DNA from: Pseudonocardia sp. 73-21
Lineage (GTDB): Bacteria; Actinomycetota; Actinomycetes; Mycobacteriales; Pseudonocardiaceae
NCBI RefSeq assembly: GCF_001899645.1
Contig: NZ_MKVV01000075.1
Location: 1 to 64,000, forward strand
Reading direction: 5' to 3'
DNA: 64,000 bases
Under the pieces are notes generated by a model, which did no database searches, was not told where the DNA came from, and was given only the letters and a program-made list of their open reading frames with translations. Below are positions 32,861 through 40,390 of this stretch, in pieces. A program made the position numbers and the translations under genes. Positions within the stretch are counted from its first letter, which is position 1. Every line of letters starts with the position of its first letter.

Positions 32861-34511
32861 GTCGGGTCTGCCCTCCTCCCTCCGCGACGCGGCGATGCGC
32901 TGGATCGCCGACGACCCCGACCAGGCCTCCCGCGACGAGCTCACCCGCGTGCTCGCGAACGCGATGGGCGCCGCCCCCGGAGCCGTCGACGACCTGGCCG
33001 ACCGCATGTCCGGGATGCTGCGCTTCGGCACCGCCGGGCTGCGCGGGCCGGTGCGCGCCGGGCCCGCGGGCATGAACGTGGCCGTCGTGCGGCGGGCGAC
33101 GGCCGGACTGGCGGCCTGGCTCGGCCGGGGTGGTCCGCGCGGCACGGTCGTCGTGGGTCGCGACGCCCGCCACGGCTCCGAGGCGTTCTGCGCCGCGGCC
33201 GCCGAGGTGCTGGCCGGTGCCGGGTTCACCGTCCGCGTGCTGCCCTCGCCCCTGCCCACCCCCGTCCTGGCGTTCGCCGTGCGGGAGCTCAGCGCCGTCG
33301 CGGGTGTGCAGATCACGGCGTCGCACAATCCGCCCGCCGACAACGGCTACAAGGTCTACCTCGCCGACGGCGCGCAGCTCGCCCCGCCGTCGGACGCGGA
33401 GATCGAGGCGGCGATCACGGCGGCCCCGCCCGCGATCTCTGTCCCGACCGCAGCGGGCGCTGTCCCACAGGACGTCACCGAGGCCTACCTCGACCGCGTC
33501 GGCCGCCTGCCCCGCGGCACCGCCCGCACCCTGCGGATCGCGCTGACCCCGATGCACGGCGTGGGCGGCGAGACCGCGGTGCTCGCGCTGCGCCGGGCCG
33601 GGTTCACCGACGTGCACGTCGTCGCGTCGCAGGCCGCGCCGGATCCCGACTTCCCGACGGTCACCTTCCCCAACCCCGAGGAGCCGGGCGCCACCGACGC
33701 GCTGCTCGCCCTGGCCGCCGAGGTCGACGCCGACCTCGCCATCGCCCTCGATCCCGACGCCGACCGCTGCGCGCTGGGCGTCCCGGATCGCACGCGGACC
33801 CCGGCCCGGGCGCACGCGGACCCCGACTCGCGGGGTGGGGGGGCCGCCACCTGGCGCATGCTCACCGGCGACGAGACGGGCGGGCTGCTGGGCGACCACC
33901 TGCTCCGCTCGGGCGGCTACCCCGACCCGCTGGTGGCCACCACCGTCGTGTCGTCGTCGATGCTGGCGTCGGTAGCGGCCGGCTACGGGGCCCGCTTCGC
34001 CGAGACCCTCACCGGATTCAAGTGGATCGTCCGCGGCGGGCCGGGCCTGGTGTTCGGCTACGAGGAGGCACTGGGCTACTGCGTCGACCCCGACGCCGTG
34101 CGCGACAAGGACGGCATCGCCGCGGCCGTGCTGGCCTGCGACCTCGCCGCCACGCTGAAGGCCGCCGGAGCCGACCTGGACGACCGCCTCGACGAGCTCG
34201 CCGTCGCCCACGGGGTGCACGCCACGCTCGGCGTCTCGCTGCGGATGGAGCCCGCGGCCCGGGACGCGGCGGTCGAGCGGCTGCGCGCACGGCCCCCGGA
34301 GGGCTGGTCGGTGGCCCGCCCCGCCCCTGACGTCCTCGTGCTGCGCCGGGACGGCGAGCGGCTCGTCATCCGGCCGTCGGGCACGGAGCCGAAGCTCAAG
34401 GCGTACCTGGAGGTGGTCGAGCCCGTGACCGACCTCGCGGTGGCGAAGGCGACGGCCGCCACCCGGCTGGAGGCGCTGCGCAGGGAGGTCGACGCGCTGC
34501 TCAGTGCCTGA
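32820..34511 (+). CDS. Phosphohexomutase/phosphopentomutase family (PgcA/ManB-like)
   Basis: A 563-residue alpha-D-phosphohexomutase: LRFGTAGLRGPV, phosphoserine loop ITASHNPPADNGYKVY, metal loop LDPDADRCALG, sugar loop GYEEALGYC, phosphate-binding RPSGTEPKLKAY. Next to PNP it likely converts (deoxy)ribose-1-phosphate to the 5-phosphate, or glucose/mannose phosphates (M. tuberculosis pmmB, Rv3308, is the counterpart). GTG 32820 was kept as start because conserved SLRDAAMRWIADDPD begins after a repeat-derived leader. A 22-nt repeat (33789-33838) also inserts about 20 residues (TPARAHADPDSRGGG) after the metal loop. The frame is intact. Confidence 0.93.
   Translation: MSGDQGTGTDFRARSGLPSSLRDAAMRWIADDPDQASRDELTRVLANAMGAAPGAVDDLADRMSGMLRFGTAGLRGPVRAGPAGMNVAVVRRATAGLAAWLGRGGPRGTVVVGRDARHGSEAFCAAAAEVLAGAGFTVRVLPSPLPTPVLAFAVRELSAVAGVQITASHNPPADNGYKVYLADGAQLAPPSDAEIEAAITAAPPAISVPTAAGAVPQDVTEAYLDRVGRLPRGTARTLRIALTPMHGVGGETAVLALRRAGFTDVHVVASQAAPDPDFPTVTFPNPEEPGATDALLALAAEVDADLAIALDPDADRCALGVPDRTRTPARAHADPDSRGGGAATWRMLTGDETGGLLGDHLLRSGGYPDPLVATTVVSSSMLASVAAGYGARFAETLTGFKWIVRGGPGLVFGYEEALGYCVDPDAVRDKDGIAAAVLACDLAATLKAAGADLDDRLDELAVAHGVHATLGVSLRMEPAARDAAVERLRARPPEGWSVARPAPDVLVLRRDGERLVIRPSGTEPKLKAYLEVVEPVTDLAVAKATAATRLEALRREVDALLSA
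33789..33838 (-). repeat. 22-nt repeat locus 4, in-frame inside the mutase gene
   Basis: CGCACGCGGACCCC at 33789 and again at 33811 (22-base spacing), the second followed by CGACTCGCGGGG, the same module as at 28.7 and 58.5 kb. Antisense relative to the host gene. Confidence 0.9.
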
Positions 34512-35244
34512 TCGTCACGAACGACCTGATCTCCCGCTCCCATATCGCGGCGATCTTGCGGTAGCCGGCGGCGGAGGGGTGCAGGCCGTCCGCGACGTCG
34601 CCGGGCCCCAGCAGCGTGGACGTGTCGACGAACGTGACGGGCTCCCCCGCCGACCGGTGCCGCGCCACGACGGCCGCGGCGAGCCGCGCGTACTCCGCGC
34701 GGGCGGGCAGCCGGCTCCGCAGCGGCGCCCAGACCCCGGCGACGATCACGCCCGCGGTCGAGGTGGAGCGGATGGTGCGGAGCATCGTGTCCAGACGCTG
34801 CGCGACGACGGCGGGCGGGACGCCGGTGATCAGGTCGTTCGTGCCCACCTGCAGGAGCACGACGTCGGGGCGCTGGCGGGCCATCCAGCCCGCCACCAGC
34901 GGCTGCATCCGCGCCATCGTCCAGCCGCCGTGCCCCTCGTGGTCGCGGTCGGGCATCGCCGCGGGCCCGGACTGCTGGGAGCCGACCATGTCGTAGGCGA
35001 TGCCGTCGCGGGCGAGCAGGGACTCCAGCGGCCAGCGGAACCCGGCGGTGCCGAGGCTGCCGGCCCCGACCGTGCTGGAGCTGCCCAGCGGCATGATCCG
35101 TAGCGCCCGCACCGAGGGGGTGTCGGCCGCCGGGGAGATCGCCCGCGGATCGACACCGGCGTCGGAGCGGACGCCGAACCCCGTCACGAGCACGACGGCG
35201 ACGATCCCCAGCAGGCCACCGACCCGTCCGAGTCGTCGACGCAT
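34501..35244 (-). CDS. SGNH/GDSL-type hydrolase, probably secreted or membrane-anchored
   Basis: A 247-residue protein with an N-terminal hydrophobic signal (GGLLGIVAVVLVTGFG). SGNH blocks: LRIMPLGSSSTVGAG (block I Ser in GSSSTVG), oxyanion Gly in GGWTMARM, VLLQVGTNDLITGV (block III Asn) and VADGLHPSAAGYRKI (block V, Asp/His). It would be an extracytoplasmic esterase, lipase or acetyl hydrolase on cell-wall glycans. It converges with the mutase gene with an eleven-base overlap. Confidence 0.9.
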   Translation of the reverse strand: MRRRLGRVGGLLGIVAVVLVTGFGVRSDAGVDPRAISPAADTPSVRALRIMPLGSSSTVGAGSLGTAGFRWPLESLLARDGIAYDMVGSQQSGPAAMPDRDHEGHGGWTMARMQPLVAGWMARQRPDVVLLQVGTNDLITGVPPAVVAQRLDTMLRTIRSTSTAGVIVAGVWAPLRSRLPARAEYARLAAAVVARHRSAGEPVTFVDTSTLLGPGDVADGLHPSAAGYRKIAAIWEREIRSFVTIRH

Positions 35245-35319
35245 CCCCCTACCCCCTCGCTACAACCGTGGGATCGGTGCACCCCACGGCCGCGTTACCC
35301 GCATGCGGCTGCATGGCCC

Positions 35320-35547
35320 GTGGCCCGGCTGCTGATCGTGCACCACACACCGCCACCCGCGACGGCCGAGTTGTTCGACGCGGTGGTGAACGGTGCGTGC
35401 CACCCCGACGTCACGGGCGTCGAGGTCGTGCGCCGGGCGGCGCCGGCCGCCACCGCGACCGACCTCCCCGCCGCCGACGACGCACGGAACGCCTGCTCGG
35501 AGGTCCCTCCGGTGCTAGCAGCCGCGATCATGGACGATGCGGGTTAA
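35320..35547 (+). pseudogene. Truncated flavodoxin/NAD(P)H-dependent FMN reductase remnant
   Basis: A 75-residue frame from GTG 35320: VARLLIVHHTPPPATAELFDAVVNGA followed by GVEVVRRAAPAATATDLPAADD matches the first ~50 residues of actinomycete flavodoxin-family proteins (strand, phosphate loop TPxPAT, helix). After that the sequence becomes unrelated (ARNACSEVPPVLAAAIMDDAG) and stops at 35547, eight bases before the TetR gene. The flavin-binding middle and C-terminus (~100 residues) are missing. Most likely the 3' part was deleted. Confidence 0.65.
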
Positions 35548-35555
35548 CCTTCGGC

Positions 35556-36149
35556 ATGGCTCGGTCGAAGATCCACGACGAGAAGCTGCGGGTCTGCCTT
35601 CTCCGCCGGGCCGGTGAGATCGTCTCGCACGACGGGCTGGGCGGACTGAGCGTGCGGTCCCTGGCGCGCGACTGCGCCACATCCACGACCGCGGTCTACG
35701 CGCTGTTCGGCGGCAAGGACGGCCTGCTCACCGCCCTGTTCGACGAGGCGTTCGACCGACTGCGCCGCCGGCTCGCCTCCGTCCTCCCGGGCGACGACGC
35801 CCTCGACGACGTGGTGCGCACGGGCCTCGCCTACCGCGAGAGCGCGCTGGAGGACCCCCACCTCTTCACGCTGATGTTCGACGGCCCCACGCTGCTGTCC
35901 GCCTCCGCCGCGGCCCGCACCGTGGCGGGCACCGCGCTGGGCCCGCTGCGCGAGGCGGTGGACCGGGCCGTCGACGAGAAGGCGCTGCGGCCCGACACCG
36001 ACGCCGCCACCGCGTCGGTGACGCTGTGGACCACGGTGCACGGCTGGGCCACGCTGCAGATGCGCGGCTTTCTGCCCCCGGGCGCGGCCGACCGGCTGGA
36101 GTCGGCGCTCCACAGCGTTCTGGACGGCTGGCGGGCGGAAGCCGCCTGA
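35556..36149 (+). CDS. TetR/AcrR-family transcriptional regulator
   Basis: A 197-residue regulator: MARSKIHDEKLRVCLLRRAGEIVSHDGLGGLSVRSLARDCATSTTAVYALFGGKDGLL is the HTH, and the C-terminal domain (WTTVHGWATLQMRGFLPPGAADRLESALHSVLDGW) is the TetR_C_13/WHG type. The start is ATG 35556. It probably regulated the flavodoxin fragment just upstream. Convergent with upp (12-base gap). Confidence 0.92.
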   Translation: MARSKIHDEKLRVCLLRRAGEIVSHDGLGGLSVRSLARDCATSTTAVYALFGGKDGLLTALFDEAFDRLRRRLASVLPGDDALDDVVRTGLAYRESALEDPHLFTLMFDGPTLLSASAAARTVAGTALGPLREAVDRAVDEKALRPDTDAATASVTLWTTVHGWATLQMRGFLPPGAADRLESALHSVLDGWRAEAA

Positions 36150-36161
36150 GTCGGACGACCC

Positions 36162-36785
36162 TCAGACAGCCCCGAACTGGCGGTCGCCCGCGTCACCCAG
36201 CCCCGGGACGATGTAGGCCGAGTCGTTGAGCCGCTCGTCGATGCTCGCCGTGACCAGCCGGACCGGCAGGCCGCTGCCCCCGAGGTAGGCGATGCCCTCC
36301 GGAGCGGCGAGCACGCAGATCGCCGTGACGTCCGACGCGCCGCGCTCGCTGAGCAGCCGGATGGTGTGGGCCATGGAGCCGCCGGTGGCCAACATCGGGT
36401 CGAGCACGAACACCGGGCGGCTCGTGAGCGACTCGGGCAGCGACTCCATGTACGGCGTGGGCTGGTGGGTCTCCTCGTCACGCGCGATGCCGACGAACCC
36501 CATCTGGGCCTCCGGCATCAGGGCCTGCGCGGCGTCGACCATGCCGAGCCCGGCCCGCAGCACGGGCACCAGCAGCGGCGGGTTGGCCAGCCGGTAGCCG
36601 GTGGTGCGCGCCACCGGCGTCAGCAGCGGAGCGGTGGCCTCCGGCGCGTCGCGGGTGGCCTCGTAGATCAGCATCAGGGTGAGGTCACGCAGCGCGGCGC
36701 GGAACGCGGCGTTGTCGGTGCGCGCGTCGCGCATCGTCGAGAGGCGGGCCCTGGCCAGTGGGTGGTCGACGACGCGGACATCCAT
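36162..36785 (-). CDS. upp: Uracil phosphoribosyltransferase
   Basis: A 207-residue UPRTase: DVRVVDHPLARARLSTMRDART, PVLRAGLGMVDAAQ, the PRPP loop VFVLDPMLATGGSMAHTI and VTASIDERLNDSAYIVPGLGDAGDRQFG. It makes UMP from uracil and PRPP. Starts at ATG 36785. It completes pyrimidine salvage with cytidine deaminase and thymidine phosphorylase encoded downstream in the window, as for Rv3309c in M. tuberculosis. Confidence 0.96.
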   Translation of the reverse strand: MDVRVVDHPLARARLSTMRDARTDNAAFRAALRDLTLMLIYEATRDAPEATAPLLTPVARTTGYRLANPPLLVPVLRAGLGMVDAAQALMPEAQMGFVGIARDEETHQPTPYMESLPESLTSRPVFVLDPMLATGGSMAHTIRLLSERGASDVTAICVLAAPEGIAYLGGSGLPVRLVTASIDERLNDSAYIVPGLGDAGDRQFGAV

Positions 36786-36820
36786 GGCGGTGAGGCTATC
36801 CCGGCTGCGATGCTCCACCG

Positions 36821-37471
36821 ATGCTGGACGAGCTCTACGAACGGTCCCGGTCGCGCACCACCGATCTCGCCGGGGCGCTCACGTCCGCGCAGCTCGACGC
36901 GACCGTGCCCGCCACCCCGCTGTGGTCGGCGCGGGAGCTGCTCGCCCACCTGGCCGGGGCCGCGTCCGACGCCGTGGCCGGGCGCGTCGACGGGGTGGGC
37001 TCCCCGCCGTGGACGGCCGCGCAGGTCGCGACCCGCGCCGGACGGCCGCTCGACGAGGTGCTCGCCGAGTGGGCCGGGGCCGGGCCGCAGGTCGCCGCCG
37101 CGCTGGACGCCCGGCGGATGAACGCCCTGATCGTGCACGACGCGCTCACCCACGAGGCCGACCTGCGCGAGGCGTTCGGGCTGGGCACCCCGCCCGCCGA
37201 CGACGTCGCCGCGGCGCTGGACCACCTCGCCCGCGGGATCTGCCGGCGCAGCCCGCAGGCGCTCGTGCTGCGGGCCGACGGAGCCGAGTGGTCCGGCGGT
37301 GGCGGCACCCCGACGGTCGCCGAGACCACCCCGTACGAGCTCTACCGCGGCCTCATCAGTAGGCGCAGCCGGGCGCAGATGCGCGCGTGGACGTGGTCGG
37401 GCGATCCCGGGCCGTTCATCGAGGCACTTCCGGCGTTCGGCCCGTGTGCGGTGGACCAGCCTGCGCCCTGA
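36821..37471 (+). CDS. Maleylpyruvate isomerase/DinB-type (mycothiol-dependent) protein
   Basis: A 216-residue DinB-fold protein of the TIGR03083/MDMPI type: TPLWSARELLAHLAGAASDAVAGRVDG (with the His of HLAG), ARRMNALIVHDALTHEADLREAFG (HEADL with metal His/Glu) and a C-terminal region (LRADGAEWSGGG). These actinobacterial proteins bind a metal through three His or Glu and use mycothiol; many are unassigned. Divergent from upp by 35 bases. The 3' end overlaps the convergent dehalogenase-like gene by 56 bases. Confidence 0.88.
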   Translation: MLDELYERSRSRTTDLAGALTSAQLDATVPATPLWSARELLAHLAGAASDAVAGRVDGVGSPPWTAAQVATRAGRPLDEVLAEWAGAGPQVAAALDARRMNALIVHDALTHEADLREAFGLGTPPADDVAAALDHLARGICRRSPQALVLRADGAEWSGGGGTPTVAETTPYELYRGLISRRSRAQMRAWTWSGDPGPFIEALPAFGPCAVDQPAP

Positions 37472-38369
37472 AGCGCACCACCTCGGCCGCCAGCGCCGGG
37501 CCTGCATCCTCCTGGAGGAAGTGCCCGGCACCGGTGATCGTCGGGTGTTCGCGGCCGGCCGCGCCGGGCATCCGCTCCCGCAGGACCGGCTCCATCGCCG
37601 CCGTGATCGGGTCCCCGTCGCTGAACGCACAGAGGAACGGCAGGTCCAGCTCGGCCAGCGTGGCCCAGGCCGCGCGGTTGGCCTCCGTCGACGGGTCGTC
37701 GGGGCGGGTCGGCACGAGCAGCGGCATGGCCCGCGGGCCGGCCTTGTAGGTCTCGTCGGGGAACGGTGCGTCGTAGGCCGCCCGGACCTCCGGGGTGAAC
37801 CGCGTCCGGCACCCGGACTGCACGAGCCGTGCCACGTCCAGTTCCGGCGCCTTCTCCACGGCGCGCCGGAACTCCCACCAGACCGCCGGCATGTCCACGT
37901 CCCCCGTCGGCAGGCCGGTGTTGGCCGCGACGACGGCGGCGAACCGGTCGCCGTGTCCCGACGTCACGGTCTCGGCCACCAGCCGCAGCCCGATCAGCCC
38001 GCCCCAGTCCTGCGCCACCAGCGTCACGTCGCGGAGGTCGAGCACGTCGAACGCCAGCGCGCGCACCCACTCGACGTGCCGGGCGTAGCTGTGGTCGCCG
38101 ATCGCGGCGGGCTTGTCCGACCGTCCGAACCCGACGAGGTCCGGGGCGATCGCCCGGAACCCCGCCGCGGCGAGCACCGGCAGCATCGTCCGGTAGAGGT
38201 AGGACCAGCTCGGCTCCCCGTGCAGGAGCAGGACCACGGGCCCGTCGGCCGGCCCGTCCTCGATCCACGCCATCCGCAGCGAGCCCCCGTCGCCGTCGGG
38301 GACGGAGGCGTAGTGGGGCGGGAACCCGAAATCGGGGAACCGCTCGTCAGGAGTGCGGAGGGAGAGCAT
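37416..38369 (-). CDS. Haloalkane dehalogenase-like alpha/beta hydrolase
   Basis: A 317-residue alpha/beta hydrolase close to DhlA/haloalkane dehalogenases: oxyanion loop LLHGEPSWSYLYR, nucleophile Asp121 in LVAQDWGGLIGL and catalytic His in ITGAGHFLQED. The nucleophile Asp rather than Ser and HGEPSWSYLYR are dehalogenase hallmarks. It starts at ATG 38369 (MLSLRTPDERF). It would cut carbon-halogen bonds by an ester intermediate; the substrate is unknown. No nearby genes clarify it. Confidence 0.9.
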   Translation of the reverse strand: MLSLRTPDERFPDFGFPPHYASVPDGDGGSLRMAWIEDGPADGPVVLLLHGEPSWSYLYRTMLPVLAAAGFRAIAPDLVGFGRSDKPAAIGDHSYARHVEWVRALAFDVLDLRDVTLVAQDWGGLIGLRLVAETVTSGHGDRFAAVVAANTGLPTGDVDMPAVWWEFRRAVEKAPELDVARLVQSGCRTRFTPEVRAAYDAPFPDETYKAGPRAMPLLVPTRPDDPSTEANRAAWATLAELDLPFLCAFSDGDPITAAMEPVLRERMPGAAGREHPTITGAGHFLQEDAGPALAAEVVRFRAQAGPPHTGRTPEVPR

Positions 38370-38527
38370 GGCCAGATCCTGACACGCGTCGAGCGCGACA
38401 CCACGGTGGTGGTCCGATCGGGAGATGGCCACACCGACGCGCGCTCGGCAGGGATGGGCTCGACAGGGATGAGCACGACAGGGAATGGGCTCGACCGCGG
38501 GCCGTCGGGCAGGGCAGGGTCGCCGCC

Positions 38528-39010
38528 GTGATCCTCCGTGACGCCACCCCCGACGACTGGGCCGCGATCTGGCCGTTCCTGCACGACATCGTCGCGGCCG
38601 GCGAGACCTACACGCTGCCCCGCGACCTGGACGAGGAGCAGGCGCGGGCCCTGTGGATGAGCGCGGCGCGCACGGTGGTGGCCACCGACGACGACGGGAC
38701 GGTCCTGGGCACCGCGAAGTTCGGCCCCAACCACCTCGGTCCCGCCTCCCACATCGCCAACGCGAGCTTCATGGTCGCCCCGGCGGCCGCGGGGCGGGGC
38801 GTGGGCCGGGCGCTGGGCGAGCACGTCGTGGAGCAGGCGAGGGTCGACGGCTACCGTTCGATGCAGTTCAACGCCGTGGTCTCGACGAACACCCGCGCCG
38901 TGGCGCTGTGGCGGTCGCTGGGGTTCGCGGTGATCGCCACGCTTCCCGAGGGCTACCGGCACGCGACGCTCGGCTACGTGGACCTCCACATCATGTTCCG
39001 CACCCTCTGA
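38528..39010 (+). CDS. GNAT-family N-acetyltransferase
   Basis: A 160-residue acetyltransferase starting at GTG 38528 (VILRDATPDDWAAIWPF). Acetyl-CoA loop FMVAPAAAGRGVGRALGEHVVE (Q/RxxGxG/A), then MQFNAVVSTNTRAVALWRSLGFAVIATLPEGYRH, the usual Asn...SLGF strand. The acceptor is unknown; this subfamily sits near PAT/phosphinothricin-type enzymes. It is convergent with the decayed Mo-oxidoreductase (no gap). Confidence 0.9.
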   Translation: MILRDATPDDWAAIWPFLHDIVAAGETYTLPRDLDEEQARALWMSAARTVVATDDDGTVLGTAKFGPNHLGPASHIANASFMVAPAAAGRGVGRALGEHVVEQARVDGYRSMQFNAVVSTNTRAVALWRSLGFAVIATLPEGYRHATLGYVDLHIMFRTL

Positions 39011-39909
39011 CTACTGCAGCGGGAGCGGCGGCTGCCACCACCACGGTTCGTCGGTGGTCTCGATCGCCACCACCCACTTCACCCACCAGAAACCGCGCCG
39101 CCCCGGGACCACGAGCCGCGCCGGGCCACCGTGGCCGGCCGAGAGCGGGCGCCCGGCCGCCGAGGTGGCGAGCAGGAGCGGGGAGCCCGCAGCGTGGTCT
39201 GCGGCCGCGCGTCGAGCGCGGCGAGATCGAGGACGTTCCCGGGTAGCCGCAGCCGCCACTGCGCCGCGGCCAGCACGGGCACGGGATCGAACAGCCAGTT
39301 CGTGACGGGCATGCCGGCCGGGTCACCGGACCCGACCTGGTGGGAACCGGTGAACCGCCGCTCCCGGCCCGGCGCCACCGTCCACAGCACCGCCGCGGCC
39401 GCCACCACGCCCGCGCCCCGCAGCGCCACCCGCCGGTCCACATCCGTGCGCCGCAGCAGCGGGCGCCACCCCGAACCCGCGCCGCGGCCCCCAACGCCGC
39501 CGCGGGACGGCGCACGTCGGTGGTGGTGGTGCATCACCACGTGCCCGACCAGCAGCGCCACGGCCACCAGCGCCGCCCCGACGTGGATCTGCATCGGCAG
39601 CAGCCCGAGGTACGGACGGAAGCCCCCGATCGCGTGCAGCAGCCCGCTGCCGACCGCCAGCCCCACGCTCACCGTGAACGCCAGACTGATCACCTTCCGC
39701 GACCGGCCGGGCCGTCGCAGCCCCCGACGGGCGATCCGGACCTTCGCCGGAACGAGCACGAGCAGCCCGAGTCCGGACGCGCCGTGCACGGCGACGACCC
39801 CTCCCGAGAAGGGCTCGGCACCGACGAGGAACGCGAGCCCGCCACTGGCCGTGGTGATCACTAAGAGTGCCAGGAGCGTCACGTTGACCGGGCGGATCCA
39901 CCGGTTCAT
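39011..39909 (-). pseudogene. Molybdopterin-dependent oxidoreductase with membrane domain, deleted/frameshifted
   Basis: From ATG 39909, about 230 residues are intact: four membrane helices with cytochrome b561-like His (HGASGLGLLVLVP, IHVGAALVAVALLVGHVVMHHHH), then GSHQVGSGDPAGMPVTNWLFD and LRLPGNVLDLAALDARPQTTL. Family members continue with the Mo-ligand Cys block (LDCTGGW), but here the frame passes straight into the last strands. In another frame, 39011-39200 reads AADHAAGSPLLLATSAAG then GHGGPARLVVPGRRGFWWVKW, the normal C-terminus. So about 50 residues including the Mo-binding Cys are gone with a frame change near 39200. Confidence 0.8.
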
Positions 39910-40030
39910 GCGCGCACCGTCCCGAAATCCGTACCAACAGTGATCATCAGCGACGTTCACCCTGACCCGAACGGGTGGTCTGTCGCAAACAGTGTCACGC
40001 CGGAGGCCCCGCCGACGCTGTACTACTGAC

Positions 40031-40043
40031 AAGGAGGTGATCC
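40031..40043 (+). promoter_or_regulatory. Full-length 13-nt Shine-Dalgarno
   Basis: AAGGAGGTGATCC, one base before the GTG start at 40045. It is the exact complement of the 3' end of 16S rRNA, an extreme ribosome site rarely seen. It points to very high translation of the 78-residue protein. Confidence 0.85.
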
Positions 40044-40044
40044 G

Positions 40045-40281
40045 GTGCCGGAGAACACGACTTCTGACGAGGCGACGCTGGTCGCTGCAGCAGAGAAGCT
40101 CACGCAGTGCGACGGATACGTTGTGCTGGCTGTGGACCCACAGACCGGAGAGGTCGACGCCCACGGGCCGTTCGACGGTCTCACGGCGACCATCAAGGCC
40201 GACCAGTTGCGGCGCGACTTCGACCGCGGCGGTCTGGAGGACGTCACGGTGGGCGTCGTCCGTCTGCACAGCTCCACCTGA
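40045..40281 (+). CDS. Small conserved-looking hypothetical protein (78 residues)
   Basis: A 78-residue acidic protein: VPENTTSDEATLVAAAEKLTQCDGYVVLAVDPQTGEVDAHGPFDGLTATIKADQLRRDFDRGGLEDVTVGVVRLHSS. It has strand-rich C-terminal half and no membrane segment or domain I recognise. The GTG start at 40045 is fixed by the exceptional ribosome site. It is isolated, followed by a hairpin terminator and deoC. Its strong translation signal suggests an abundant small protein. Confidence 0.75.
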   Translation: MPENTTSDEATLVAAAEKLTQCDGYVVLAVDPQTGEVDAHGPFDGLTATIKADQLRRDFDRGGLEDVTVGVVRLHSST

Positions 40282-40310
40282 TTCATCCCGCCCGACCCCC
40301 CGTACGCCTC

Positions 40311-40339
40311 CGCCCGCCGCACCTCCCGCGCGGCGGGCG
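40311..40339 (+). terminator. Hairpin terminator after the 78-residue protein gene
   Basis: CGCCCGCCGC, nine-base loop, GCGGCGGGCG: a perfect 10-bp stem 29 bases after the stop at 40281. No U-tract. Confidence 0.7.
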
Positions 40340-40390
40340 GCGCGCTGTCCGGGGTCGTTTCCGGGGCCGGAACGCGTAGTCTCGGCGTCC

